A DNA stretch of 64,000 nt, taken from NCBI GenBank assembly GCA_963556195.1, contig OY744544.1:41888288-41952287 (forward strand), read 5' to 3'. This DNA is from Sepiola atlantica (taxonomy: Eukaryota > Mollusca > Cephalopoda > Sepiida > Sepiolidae). The position numbers were made by a program, and so were the translations under genes. Under the pieces are notes generated by a model. The model saw only the letters and a list, made by a program, of their open reading frames with translations. It had not been told where the DNA came from and ran no database searches. This document shows, piece by piece, positions 42,640-54,190 of this stretch (position 1 is its first letter; every line of letters starts with the position of its first letter).

Positions 42640-43020
42640 ACTGTTATACCTCCCCCAAAATTCTACTCACTGTGAGAATCGTTAATAAAATTCACAATTA
42701 TTTCTTCAATCAAACCATATTTGATCCAGAGTAAATTTATTTCATATTATGACTTGTCCATCAAGTTTTAGTCAGAAATGTCCAACAATATTTTCCATAT
42801 ATGGATACGACTGAGTTGAACATCATCAGTTCAGTAATAGATTGGGATTGTTTTAATAGACATTATTATTCAGATAATTCTACAGATAAGTATCTCGAGG
42901 GTTAAGATCCGGTCAGTCTGAAGCCAATTCAGGATCACACTTCCTACTGGTGAAACGATCACCAACGTGTCCCTGTATATCATTTAACGTTGATTAAACA
43001 AAGACTGTTTGAAATTCATA
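42640..43020 (-). pseudogene. Mariner-type transposase C-terminal relic
   Basis: The minus strand at about 42880-42990 reads VGDRFTSRKCDPELASD, stop, PDLNPRDTYL, stop, NYLNNNVY: the SPDLNPxDxxLWxYLKxxVY block that holds the third catalytic aspartate, in a single frame with W codons changed to stops. 42650-42870 matches no further motif clearly. Heavily decayed. Confidence 0.55.
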
Positions 43021-43570
43021 ACTGAAACGTGCTGGGCAAGTAAATTATAGACTGAACTTTATTTGTACCAAATATGATTGGATTGCGACAAGTGTTGTGA
43101 ATATTATTAATGGGTTGCATTTTTGGAGAGTTACCCTAGATCTCATAGACGAACCACATGAGTAGCTTTTTTCAATGAAGTTTCTATTAAATAACTTATG
43201 GAAGCTATGTTGAAGCGAGAAGAACTTATCTATCAGTTCGAAGAATAACTTAATGCGTTGGTTCTGACATTAAGTGAAAATGGTGGATGAACCAAATGAT
43301 ATATCCTATCCTGTTTTATTTATCATTTTAGCTGGGTGTGCGGTGGGTATATAAGAAATCTATTCTTTGAATCCACTTTCGCAAAGTGCTTTGTTGCGGG
43401 AATGAGCAACTTAATTAAATATACAGTGTTGCTTATTTTCAATAATGTTCACTCTTAGTATGAAGAAATTGTAAAACGTTACAGCGACACAAATATGTAT
43501 AAAAATGCACGCATATACATCATACGCATCAATATCTATATAAATACATATTTACAAATACATACATAAA
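43021..43570. other. No recognised gene
   Basis: AT-rich sequence, possibly the rest of the mariner relic. (ATACAT)-rich at 43535-43570. Confidence 0.35.
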
Positions 43571-44355
43571 TACAGAGTGCAGCAGAAATACCTCCCACAT
43601 TTTAAACTATGAAATATGTACTGCTAATGAACTTAGGCAAGCACCCATCATGTCTACATTTAGCTAATGACTTACGATTTTCTTTTTAGATATCATTATC
43701 AAGCAATATGGTTTAGACTGGTACACAGCATACTTTTTCTGTAGAAATTCTTTTAAAGAATGGTGAATCTGTAATTGCAACACAGAGAGCATTTTGAGCT
43801 CATTACATGTGACGTTGGAATTATGCCGTTCAGAATAGAAAATCAATACTTCTATCGGTTGCAAATTTCAGAGTCGCAAGTTCTGTCACTTAAAAGAAAA
43901 TCACCTGAAAAAAACTCGAAGCGTTCGAACTCCAAAAAGTGTGACAAAGTCTGTTACTCAGTTTCCTAAACGTTCAGCTCGCAAACATACAATTGTCTGA
44001 TTGAACAGCCAGAAAGAATTCTACACACTGATCTGAATTTCCATCCAAAGAAATTACTGATTGCTCAGAAACTGAACGCGACTGGGGAGATGGCATGTCA
44101 TGTTGTGACGCTGTCTTTCAAAATGTTTCTAGAATGACTCTTCGAGTGATGGAAAACTTCAGAAACCATCTCCAAGAGTGAATAGAGAATAGAGAATAGA
44201 GATTACTATTTAAAGGAATGTAATTGTTAAAATGAAATGAACAAAAGCTGTGACCCTTTATTTAAACAACCCTAATATAGATGTTTCATGAATTTTGTTT
44301 TCTTTTCGTTCTGTTAAACTTTGAAATGTAGGAGGTATTTCTGTCGCACTCTGTA
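43571..44355 (+). mobile_element. Internally deleted mariner-type element with TIRs
   Basis: TIRs of about 34 bp start TACAGAGTGCAGCAGAAATA (43571) and its complement (44322-44355), differing at a few bases; TA at each end fits the Tc1/mariner target. The plus strand keeps decayed pieces of both transposase ends: TPKSVTKSVTQF and KRSARKHTIV (helix-turn-helix region), then FQNVSRMTLRVMENFRNHLQ (C-terminal tail). The catalytic core is deleted. The unrelated TIR shows this is a different family from 41354-42310. Confidence 0.8.
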
Positions 44356-44760
44356 CAAATACATACATTCATGCAAATACACATATCTACGCAATTCATG
44401 CATACAAATATGCTGAAAGATAATTGCACATATTTCAACTAGAATAACAACATTTCCAATCCAATAAACCTGAAATTGCACATATTTCAACTAGGACTAC
44501 AACATTTCCAATAAAATAAACCTGTTTATTACAAAATTATTAAGGAATAGGGAAATGGGTACGTATTTAGTTTTGCACGTGTGAAATAATTCTAGCATAA
44601 CGATCTATTTATCTATTTGATATTAAAACTGTGATGATGGTGTTTGTTATCTTGTCAGCGTGCACATTTCACCTCGACATAAATGTGTTAGTTGGTGGGA
44701 GGAAATAAGAATAGCGTAAATGACATGAAAATGATTAGAGATATGGCGGAAAAAACGACA
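44356..44760. other. No recognised gene
   Basis: A 40-base direct repeat (TTGCACATATTTCAACTAG, ACAACATTTCCAAT) at 44425-44465 and 44474-44515. No coding sequence. Confidence 0.5.
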
Positions 44761-44811
44761 GTATGTATGTAATTAAAGTTAAGGAAAGAGGGAAAGAGAA
44801 GAGAGAAAAGA

Positions 44812-45296
44812 GGAAACAAGCGGTGATAGATCAGGGAGAAAATAGGAAACAAGCGGTGATAGATCAGGGAGAAAATAGGAAACAAGCGGTGATAGATCAG
44901 GGAGAAAATAGGAAACAAGCGGTGATAGATCAGGGAGAAAATAGGAAACAAGCGGTGATAGATCAGGGAGAAAATAGGAAACAAGCGGTGATAGATCAGG
45001 GAGAAAATAGGAAACAAGCGGTGATAGATCAGGGAGAAAATAGGAAACAAGCGGTGATAGATCAGGGAGAAAATAGGAAACAAGCGGTGATAGATCAGGG
45101 AGAAAATAGGAAACAAGCGATGATAGATCAGGGAGAAAATAGGAAACAAGCGGTGATAGATCAGGGAGAAAATAGGAAACAAGCGGTGATAGATCAGGGA
45201 GAAAATAGGAAACAAGCGGTGATAGATCAGGGAGAAAATAGGAAACAAGCGGTGATAGATCAGGGAGAAAATAGGAAACAAGCGGTGATAGATAAG
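44812..45296. repeat. 33-bp minisatellite, about 15 copies
   Basis: Units of AGGAAACAAGCGGTGATAGA + TCAGGGAGAAAAT, almost identical; one unit has 'cgatgat' for 'cggtgat' and the last has GATAAGGG. Because 33 is a multiple of 3, open frames run through it on both strands (plus KQAVIDQGENR; minus LFPIFSLIYHR and LSPLVSYFLPD). These are repeat artefacts unless shown to be transcribed. Confidence 0.95.
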
Positions 45297-45420
45297 GGTT
45301 TATAATATCATTACAATATATTCTGACTTTGTGATGTTGAAACAAATAGAGAAAGAGAGTGTGTTTTTGAAACCATTTTAGTAAAACATGATTATCGACC
45401 AGCGTCAAAATTAAGAAATT

Positions 45421-45449
45421 ATATATGTATATATATATATATATATATT
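45421..45449. repeat. (AT)n microsatellite
   Basis: A short AT run. Confidence 0.9.
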
Positions 45450-45459
45450 TTTTAAACTT

Positions 45460-45685
45460 GAATTCACTGTGCAGCGAGATATTTGTTCACATTACACTTA
45501 AATTTCTGCATGTACGTAGTCAGTAAAACAGTGAGCAAGTAAGTAGTTCCAAAGCTTGAGGAAAGAAGCTATTCGAGTAGAAAGCGCTCTGGCATCTGGG
45601 GACCTCCACAGTGAATGGATGGGATTTAACTGATTTTAGTATTTGTTGGGTGTATTTACGTCGATGGGACACAAGAGCAAGCAGA
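45460..45685 (-). pseudogene. CR1-like family A, 3' terminal fragment
   Basis: This matches 23870-24090: ATTTGTTCACATTACACTTA, 'atttctgcatgta', GAGGAAAGAAGCTATTCGAG, CCTCCACAGTGAATGGATGG. It is a 220-base end piece only. Confidence 0.75.
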
Positions 45686-46216
45686 GAAAGAAAAATAACT
45701 AAACGGGTGACGGATGGTCTAGTTCATCTCACAACCAATAATAAACTTTGTTATACTTTTAGTGTCACATTTCAGGCGTTCGTCATCGTTTGACCATCAG
45801 AAATCCAATCCGAGAAAACGTTCAATTTTCCTGGTGTCTGGTTTCAAGTAATTTATAAGAAATTATAACACACAGTCTGTTTTCATAGACACTAAAAACA
45901 ATAGGCAAGATATTAAAAGTCTTACTCGCATAAATTATTTAATTAAAGATGTTATTCGAGTATGGTAATGGATAGCGGCAGACTATGGAATCGATATGAC
46001 TAGGTCCAATGTTTTAGTTTATATTAAACGCTGTTTAATATTCAATATTTTAAAAAAATATAGAAAAAAAAAACAAATACATCTAAATGCATATGTAAAT
46101 ACAGAGATAGATATATAGAGAGAGATGTTAAATATTAATTGACAGTGTTAAACATTTATGGTTAAATGTGAAAATAAATTTCCAGGTACATCGCGTATGA
46201 TTGGCGCGTGGGAGTT
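45686..46216. other. No recognised gene
   Basis: No ORF of note. Confidence 0.35.
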
Positions 46217-46354
46217 TTTAGATGTGATGTCTGTTCGTAAAGTTAATAAGTTCTTAAAAAAACAGCCATGAATGTTTTATCTGAAGTTGTGCTGCGAATA
46301 GAGTAATGGATACTAAAACAGGCTAAGGAATCGGCAATTCGAGGCTAAATATTT

Positions 46355-46356
<2 letters not shown>

Positions 46357-46429
<73 letters not shown>
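46357..46429. repeat. (CT)n microsatellite
   Basis: A pure CT run, counterpart of the GA run at 47346-47374. Confidence 0.95.
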
Positions 46430-46432
<3 letters not shown>

Positions 46433-46788
46433 ATTCAAATATTTCACCGAAGAAAAAGTGCATAAACTGTTTAGTTTACTAAATAAATAATGACTCGCTC
46501 TCATCTCCTAACGTCGTCTCCTCCTCCTCCTTCCACAATGTCCTCCTCCTTCCACGTGAAGCGACAGTAGATGCGGGGTGAGTTAATGGTTTAATTAAGT
46601 TAATGTTGATCTATTTAACAATTTCATTTAGTTAGCTCTGAGGTAAAGTCACCGTTTTTCAACTAGATGTTACGGTTTCGATTCCAAGTCTCTCCGTCCA
46701 ATTTATTTGTTGTTTATTTATTGAATTTCTTTATGAGCGTGACACACGTACGTACACCTTAGCGTATTAATACATAGATTATTTATAA

Positions 46789-46790
46789 AT

Positions 46791-46855
<65 letters not shown>

Positions 46856-46880
46856 ATAGATATATATGTGCGTGTGTGTG

Positions 46881-46913
<33 letters not shown>
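46789..46913. repeat. (AT)n-(GT)n-(AT)n compound microsatellite
   Basis: AT, TG, then AT repeats. Confidence 0.95.
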
Positions 46914-46918
<5 letters not shown>

Positions 46919-47260
46919 AATAAAAACGGAATTGTTACTACATTTTACTTTTGGGAAAGTGGTCATTTGATCAGTACCCCTGGGGAGCCATCAATTTTAT
47001 AAGTGTTCTGTTTTTAAATTTCTGAAACAGTTACATGGTAAACAGCTGATGATCCCCGTTTAATATTTCACAATTTAAGTTAAGCTCCCGTGTTTATGTT
47101 TCACTGTTATATACTTGAATTCCCTTTTATATTTGTAATTTTTTTAGCGGTAAGTCGGCTTATGGAAGTGCTAAGTCTGCAATATTTTGGATTTAGTTAG
47201 TATCCCTAGGAATTTAAACTGCATTTTCATTCTTTGTTTAAAATAAATCAAAGCTTCTTT

Positions 47261-47376
<116 letters not shown>

Positions 47377-47649
47377 AAAATATTTAGCCTAGTCTCACCG
47401 AGCCTGTTTCGGTATCCATTCGTCTATTCGCAGCACGACTTCACATAAAACATTAATGGCTGTTTATTATAACGTATTAACTTTACGAACAGACGTCACA
47501 TCTGAACATACATACATTCATGCAAATACACTTATTATTTGCTAAGTCTACTTAAGTCGACGCAATGTTGAGATATGCAAAGTGCGATACAAGACCAGAA
47601 GCGCCCGTTACGACCTCGCGGCTAATAACAGCAGCTGAAAGAGAAAAGA

Positions 47650-48345
47650 AAGACTACCGTGTATGATAGTATCTCCGAAGAGGGGGATCTTTTCCTGGTA
47701 AAAATCTATGAGGAGTAAGCACTGGGATCCGTCGTCCTCTGGGCATCTCTGCCTCTGCGTGTGACAAGCAAAACTTTGTCAGCTGCGGAACAACAAATAA
47801 ATCGAGTCAGAGTGGCAAAATTGCTTCTGCGCCATATATTTGTGGATTCTGAGTCAAACTTTCCTCGACTTCGTATGCAACCGCTAAACATTGCTGCTAC
47901 CGGTGTCGGAAGTACAATCCTGCGATTTTGCAGGTTAACGAATAACTGTGAATAACAAGTACTTCATGCAAACCAGACAATTCTGACGAACGATTTTTGA
48001 CTCGATTAACAGCAACAACAGATAACACCGAAAACGTTCGTTCGTAAACCATCATTTCGTCGCGCTGTTGCAAAATGTAACGCATTTCCAATTCAAAAAT
48101 TATTTCGTTTTTCACTTTATTCAACGTTAATCTTTGCAATTATATATTTTCTTTAAATCAGCATCAGATTTCCATATCGATTCTCCACTGCCAAGACCCT
48201 AAATCGGTTTAATTGCACATTTATTGTCTCATGTTCCACCGGTCGCCTAATGTTTGCCCAACTCAAACTCAGTTCGAAAAACGTTGCATTTTCGTAGCAT
48301 ATGTTTGCAAATTACAACGATATAACAAACACTTACACAATAATC
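47650..48345. repeat. Unclassified dispersed repeat Z, longest copy
   Basis: The first part (47695-48020) matches 49950-50240 and the second part (48010-48345) matches 63345-63600. Shared blocks include 'aaaatctatgagga', AATTGCTTCTGCGCCA, GACTTCGTATGCAAC, 'tcatgcaaaccagacaatt' in the first part, and 'tcgttcgtaaaccatcattt', 'ctatcgattctcgactg' type and AACGTTGCATTTTCG, 'agcatatgtt' in the second. Noncoding; superfamily unknown. Confidence 0.65.
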
Positions 48346-48439
48346 GACCGTCCATCGTAATTTATTATGTAAATTTCATAAACCTTAATAACTCGAATTT
48401 CTAAATTCGTTTGTTAAATTATAAACGATCAATTTGGAT

Positions 48440-48860
48440 ATCCAACCAAAGCTTATATGTCCACACAGCCACCATTCGCCCATGCATGGAGTATTGTTGC
48501 CAGATCTCGGCTGGAGCTTCAACAACTCGTCTCACCCGCTTAGATAGATTCAAAAAAAGAGTAGCTAACCTAATATGTCTCACACTGTCTACTGGGCTCT
48601 AGCCTCTGTCTCAACACGACAATCAGCAAAATTTCACCCCTTCACTATAGAGGTAATTAGATGCCGAAAAGATTTTTACTATAATAGCTTCTTTCATTAA
48701 ACTGCTTGTCTCACTGTTCATTGTTTCTCCGACTGCAAGTTTAATATAATGTGAACAAATACCTCGCTGCGCTACTTTCCACTTAGGATGGCCAATGAAT
48801 CTGGCCCCTAATTCACAGTAGCCCCTTATGTCTCAGTAGTAACGTGCCTTTTGAGGGGGT
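48440..48860 (+). pseudogene. CR1-like family A, 3' terminal fragment
   Basis: The plus strand encodes LYVHTATIRPCMEYCCQISA and RLDRFKKRVANLICLTLSTG, then after stops YYNSFFH-type residues and the family end. This is the same thumb/C-terminal part as in the 23.8-24.9 kb copy, here in plus orientation. It ends with the family tail ('aggatggcca', TAATTCACAGTAG). 5'-truncated at 48440. Confidence 0.8.
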
Positions 48861-49194
48861 GAATATAAGTATAGAAAATTAAATAGTTAGAGAGTTTCAC
48901 ATGTTGTATTAGAGTTGATGAAGCTTATCTTATATATTAAGTAAAGTGAGATTTCCCTTCCATAAACAGAAGCTTATATAAGATTTTTCTTCGTGTGATT
49001 ATTGGTACATGTTTAAAAAATTACTTTCATTCAAATGTGCCGATTTTAATATTTTATCCACTAAGCCTGTTTCCCTTTACTTACTAATTTCAACGTTGGA
49101 GATGAGTGACTAACATGTATCCCCTTCTCCAATGATTAAATTAGCGCCACTTTTTCGTATTACATCGTCTGTACGCTCACTTCACATTTTTCTT
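48861..49194. other. No recognised gene
   Basis: Short frames only. Confidence 0.35.
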
Positions 49195-49870
49195 TTACTA
49201 ATAGTTCATCGCTTATCAAAGCTCGGGGACAACTCGAGAGTAAAGGTTAGAGAAACTGTCAGTTGGACGATGAACGCCACTATGCAAGGATTGAAAAAAA
49301 CGGGCGGATTTGGGCAGAAGATTTCTTAAGAGAAATCGATTATCCAAGAGGTCGACTGAACAAGTATTTGAAGACGACGATGTTGTAGTCAGCTGGAAAA
49401 CAGCTTCGTGGTATTTAGTTCACAGATAGGAAGCTCTAGAAATAAAATTTGTTCATGGAAGTCCGGCTTATTTTTATAGTCTTTTGTTGTGGTGGTAGCC
49501 AGGCGAGTTCTTACTGTGATTTTTTTACAAGGGAAAGGGGGCAGGGATTCAAGTTCAGTTGAGCACCTACCATGAGATTGAACATACAATAGGGAGAGGC
49601 TAGAAACATCTCTTAAGTGTAAAAGATGCTGTAGGGAAGAGAAGAGACAAACTTCCACTAGATTGCGAAGTCGATTTTATACTCAAAAAAAGGGTGCGCA
49701 GAGTGGTACCTCCCCAGATATGACAGCAGTACTTCATCTTAGGACTATCTTGCTTTTAGAAGATTTTAAGCGCTTGCCTATTCGAGGTGAACATAAACTA
49801 ATGCGAGATAGCGACACAACTACTTTAGACATTCACGCAAATTTGTCCCCTTAAAGTCCAACCTTTCTTC
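49195..49870 (-). pseudogene. CR1-like family B, 3' half
   Basis: The minus strand (49389-49658) reads SLQHLLHLRDVSSLSLLYVQ, SHGRCSTELESLPPFPCKKI and RTRLATTTTKDYKNKPDFHE, then frameshifts into the C-terminal NKYLFSRPL-type and LTVSLTF segments. The shared blocks with 53.5 and 54.5 kb, such as the 'cagttggacgatgaac' region, define family B. Confidence 0.75.
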
Positions 49871-49899
49871 ACTATGGTAGGAGAGATGGCAACGTTGTA

Positions 49900-50260
49900 G
49901 TGTCAGAGATACTCGACTAACAGTACACGGGTGAAAATCCATGAGGAGTCGGAATCAGGAGTCGTCGTCTTCTGCTTGTCTCTGTATCAGCATATGACAA
50001 ACTAGGATGTGTCAGGCGCGGAACAGAAAATCAATGAAGTGAAAGTGGTAAGATTGCTTCTGTGCCAATCCTTTGCGTGTTTCGGGTCAAACCTTCCCCG
50101 ACTTCGCATGCAACAGCTAGCCTTGCTGCTCTCTGTGTCGTAGGTAAACGCCTGCGATCCTATAGGTTAACAGGTTAACGAATCGTTGCAACGAACGATG
50201 AGGGTTTCATGCAGACCAGACAATCCCGAGGCACGATCTTCCTGAGCTCTATACAGAAAT
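49900..50260. repeat. Dispersed repeat Z, second copy
   Basis: This corresponds to 47660-48000 of the first copy in the same orientation, about 75 to 80 percent alike (AAAATCCATGAGGAGT, AAGATTGCTTCTGTGCCA, CTTCGCATGCAACAGCTA, CATGCAGACCAGACAAT). Confidence 0.65.
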
Positions 50261-50935
50261 CCGACTTGCCTAACAAACAAACAAACAACCCCAGATCTTT
50301 TAACAGAATAAAATTGAGCGAGTCCCTGGTCAAAAATAGAGAGTGTAGTATCAGAAAAAGTTGAGCGGGTCATGAAGGACAAAATGTGTAGACCATTTCA
50401 AACATGAAGATCTGTCCATAAATAATGAGAGTAAAAAGTAGATCTTTGGTTTACTTTCAGCGCCTTGTAACTCTCGTTCCCTTATTTTGTCTTTTAGTTC
50501 TCACACTTCATAAGTGGTGTTACTGACAAAGCGAAAATAACTGCTGTTTTCTGTGTCGGAATCTAACGTTGGTTAGTTTTTGACCTGGAAGTGGTATTTT
50601 TTTAGCTCTGTACATCACGTGGCTTCATACATTTTCTGGAACAATTTCCATAAACAAAATCTCCAAGTCAAATCCTCTCAGTAAAGCATATATTTTAAAA
50701 TTAGGCCAAGCGATAAAAATTGACTTATTTTCACAGATGAATTTCGAGTGACATAGATGGACCTGATGGATTAGCGAATGTTAGGTGTTATATGATCCAG
50801 ATGTATCTGTGGCTCAAAGGGGGCTGTATTATGATATGAAGTGGACCAGTCAAGTCGATGAAAGTCGATTGAACGGTGTTAGCTTACATAACATGAATCC
50901 TTTTAAATGGTTCAAATCAAAGCCAGGTAATTTCC
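50261..50935. other. No recognised gene
   Basis: No ORF or shared repeat identified with confidence. Confidence 0.35.
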
Positions 50936-51066
50936 ATGTATGTATGTATGTATGTATGTATGTTTTTACGACACTGCTCATTCTGTGGCATTACGAGCTG
51001 ATTATTTGGACGGCGGTTGTTTTACTGACACATACAGTAATTCGCTCTCTCTCTCTCTCTCTCTCT

Positions 51067-51108
<42 letters not shown>

Positions 51109-51187
51109 TCTTCTTTTTTATGTTGGTGTCTCATCCTTCATTTGAATAACAGCGGTTATAAAGGTTTTCTATATATTTATAAAGTTT

Positions 51188-51263
<76 letters not shown>
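50936..51263. repeat. (TATG)n, (CT)n and (AT)n microsatellites
   Basis: TATG at 50936-50963, CT with a C interruption at 51043-51107, and pure AT at 51190-51263. A 159-aa ORF that crosses them is an artefact. Confidence 0.95.
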
Positions 51264-51266
<3 letters not shown>

Positions 51267-51335
51267 TGTGTGTGTATGTGTCAGGTTATATTGAAAAGAA
51301 ATCAATAAAGTGCCTGATCGTAGAGAAGTGAGATT

Positions 51336-51618
51336 TAATATAATTTATTTGAAAACTATATGTTACACATTTCAGAAACGTACCGCGGTTTCATCCCGAT
51401 GGGCTGACTTTTTACATTTTCTAAAAAAATCGCTATGCCCAGTGGAATCGTCGGCGTTCTGAATAAGATGAAACTATGATGAGATTTTTCTCATCGTGGT
51501 TTCACTTCATTCAGAACGCCGACGATATAACTGGGCATAGGGATTTTTTAATGTAAAAAGTCAGCCCATCTGGATAAAACCACAGTACGTTTCTGAAATG
51601 TGTAACATAGAGTTTTCA

Positions 51619-51630
<12 letters not shown>
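51336..51630. mobile_element. Near-perfect 295-bp palindromic element
   Basis: The left arm 51336-51478 and right arm 51493-51630 are reverse complements at about 90 percent identity, from TATAATTTATTTGAAAACT at the outside to GATGAGATTTTTCTCATC at the centre. Each arm holds GGGCTGACTTTTTACAT, 'atgcccag' and CGTCGGCGTTCTGAAT. There is no coding sequence. A TA tract begins at its right end. A foldback MITE or a head-to-head dimer of a short repeat. Confidence 0.9.

Positions 51631-51672
<42 letters not shown>
51627..51672. repeat. (AT)n microsatellite
   Basis: A pure AT run at the palindrome end. Confidence 0.95.
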
Positions 51673-51674
<2 letters not shown>

Positions 51675-52265
51675 TAATCTTCTAAACAAAGGAACAAATC
51701 AGTATGAATTATGGAATATATATTCTAGGCAACAGGATAAGTTACATGGATACATTATATTTTTTGTAAATGTTAACACTTAGGGGATGTATATATATAT
51801 AACGTTAGGTAATATATATTTTTTTTTACTGTACCGGATAAACTCCTAAACTAATGGACCAATCATTATGAATTTTGGAATATATATTCTCGGCAAGACA
51901 GTTACTAATACGGGAACATTATTGTTTAAATTGTAATATTTAGGGGATGCGCACACCTACATTCGAACTCTTCCCCTAAAAAAGCTTTTCAAAAAATGAG
52001 ATACAGAAATTTAATAGAGATTTGCTCTTCATTAAATTGTAAGTTATATTAATTAATACAGTTTTCCAAAAGATCGGTGTGAGCGTCAATAATATGTACG
52101 TTCTTGATAAAATCCTAAAATATTAAACTTATCGTTATGAATTATGGAATACGTATTCTATGCAACAGAGTAAGGACAGTGGATACATTATTTTTATTAT
52201 TTTTAATTTACCATTTAGTGTATCATAGCCCCTACCCCCGAAGAAAGAAAAACATTAAAATGTAT
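51673..52265. repeat. Dispersed repeat in three tandem modules
   Basis: Modules at about 51685, 51838 and 52110 share 'aaac...ctaaactaatggaccaatcattatgaatt' type and GGAATATATATTCT followed by a GGCAAnAcAG block. The same family is seen at 29.5 kb. Noncoding. Confidence 0.65.
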
Positions 52266-52439
52266 TCCTAATGCTGCATTTATTGCTTATATCCGTTCTG
52301 GGGTGAGGATTCTACTACTTAATAATAAATACACACGTTGGGGTTGAACAACGTTTCCGATTTTATGTTTCGGAATATTTCAGATGAGGATTGATACTTT
52401 GTATTATTAGGATTATTCGGACAACTGTTCTTATCTTAA

Positions 52440-52690
52440 TTATTACTCACAACGTTTCGGCCAGTCTAACCTCTGTACTTCTTCGGGAATTTGTACGGAA
52501 TTTTGAACTGAACCCTTTATTTAATCAACGGGGGTAGATTGCTCTCGTTCCGTCAGTCATTACCATGTAGAAGTGTTAATTAGTTCCTAATTATATTATT
52601 AGTATCGCCTGTAGAAACTGTAATTTAGAACTGATTATCACTTAGCACTTTATCCGTTGCGCTACGGATCCATGCTGATTTCTACCCGAT
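52440..52690 (-). repeat. SINE-like repeat with tRNA-like head
   Basis: On the minus strand the head reads GGATCCGTAGCGCAACGGAT + AAAGTGCTAAG, a convincing tRNA-like A-box region (TAGCGCAACGG). The body runs to CCCGAAGAAGTACAGAGG and GGCCGAAACGTTGTGAG at about 52450. That tail resembles GAAAC-containing Penelope/hammerhead termini but lacks a CUGA core (CCGAAGA). No clear B box. Confidence 0.5.
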
Positions 52691-53079
52691 CATGGCTGAC
52701 GGAAAGAAAACAATTTATCAGCGTGGATTAAATAAAATGTTCAATTCGAAATTCCGTACAGATTCCCGTACAGCTAGTGAACGTCGGACGTTACATTGGC
52801 TGACATATTCTGAGACATACAGAATACTCCGCGGGTCTCCCTCGACCCACACGAAGAGGAAGAGGAAGGGGGCAGCTATCCCAAGCACGACCACTTTGTT
52901 TCACGGTTCAGAAAAAAAGAGAAAGATTCTATCAGTTTATCAACTACGTGTCCCTTGTGACTTCCAGTATTTGGAGCAACACAATGAATATATATGGCCA
53001 ATTGTGGAGATGAAATTATATCTATGTAGTAACTAATCTTACAATGTCGGTAATTGAACTGATACATAATGAAAGTTTG

Positions 53080-53160
53080 AGTGACACCTAAAGGTCAGAG
53101 GTGACCCCAGAACGGAAGTCGACGAAACCAAGCTACTTCCGGACGGAAATTTTCTATCTC
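53080..53160. promoter_or_regulatory. Cluster of ETS-like and DR1-like motifs
   Basis: AGGTCAGAGGTGA (two half-sites spaced by one base) at 53092-53104, then ACGGAAGT (53112), ACTTCCGG (53135) and ACGGAAAT within 50 bases. These may be chance, but the local motif density is higher than anywhere except 57.58 kb. Confidence 0.2.
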
Positions 53161-53524
53161 TTTTCTGGTTACAATGCAAGCAGAGAACACGTGTCCAGGA
53201 CACTGTCCCCAAATGGAGGGTGCGGACGCGCACAATGTAGCTAGATGTAACGAGGCGAGCTATCTGTCTAGCTGTCTAGCTGTCTTTCTCTCTAACGTGC
53301 GCACACAAGTAACCAGTTCTTCTGATTTTTTCGGTGACTTTTCTTCTCTTTTTAATATTTATTTTATAAAATAACATCGGCGTCCGAGTAGTTTTGTCAA
53401 CAGACCTGCGTTCACAGCGGGTATATAATGGTTTATACACGCTCGGTAAGCGAAAGTCTAACAAAAACTGCTGAATTTAAAAATTAAATAAAAAGCATTA
53501 GATAGTATTTTTTTATTATTATCT

Positions 53525-54190
53525 AATGAGTCTGCACCTACCAAGGCCAAAAGTCACTCAATGATACGGGTTAATGAGATTGTCAGTTGGATGATTAACA
53601 ATACTGTGAGAGGATTGAAAGCAAAAAATGGAATGGACAAAATTTGATTACTTAAGAGGACGGCTCAACAAGTATTTGTGAACATTGGACTTTAAGACTA
53701 TCATGTTGTTGTCCACAGGGAAGCAATCTTGTAGTACATGTTCCACAGATGGAAAAGTTTTGGAAAGAAACTCTATTCATGGAAATTCCGTTTGATGTAA
53801 AATATACGGTGGACGAAAGGAAATTGCATTGCAGTAGTGGTAATAAGACGAGTTCTTGCTTTGAATGTCTTGCAAGGAGGAACGAGAGGTTGGAGCTCAG
53901 TCGAGAACCTTTCATGAAAATAACTATAGAGTAAAGAAAGCAATATCTCTTTTATGAAAAATGGGTTGTAGAAAACAGAAGCGACCATGCTTCATTAGAT
54001 TGCGAAGACAGTAAAGAGTTCTCTGTGCGGCACCTCCCCAGATGTGGCAGTAGTAATTCATCCTTGTACGTATCTGACTTTTTATATAGGCATATGATTG
54101 CACTAGGAGTTAGCTACTTCCTGGAGTGGTAGAATGATCAAACCATTTTTTCAGCAATCGTGGCAACAGATTGCTGGCTGGAAAGAAAGG
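53525..54190 (-). pseudogene. CR1-like family B, 3' half
   Basis: The minus strand has SAIIYLYKKSD-type residues, LLPHLGRCR, then IVIFMKGSRLSSNLSFLLAR (53652-53915), MNRVSFQNFSICGT and a C-terminal block NKYLLSRPLK-type, NHPTDNLINPYH. It is in the same family and order as 49.2-49.9 kb and 54.5-55.2 kb. Multiple frames are required, so it is dead. Confidence 0.75.

Noticed and set aside
44688..45408. 180 to 209-aa repeat ORFs on both strands
   Set aside because: Caused by a 33-bp tandem repeat whose period is divisible by three.
45955..46020. tRNA-like GGTAATGGATAGC sequence
   Set aside because: Weak A box only, with no B box at the right spacing.
51395..51430. GATGAAACC motif as a hammerhead
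   Set aside because: GAAA is present but there is no CUGANGA partner and no stem I.
52440..52500. CCGAAGA...GGCCGAAACGTT as a hammerhead
   Set aside because: U4 is C, stem II would need a one-base loop and stem I does not close.
52692..53036. 114-aa plus ORF beginning MADGKKTIYQRG
   Set aside because: The longest ORF outside a recognised repeat, but no family resemblance, no clear exon signals and a SINE-like repeat directly upstream. Not listed as a gene.
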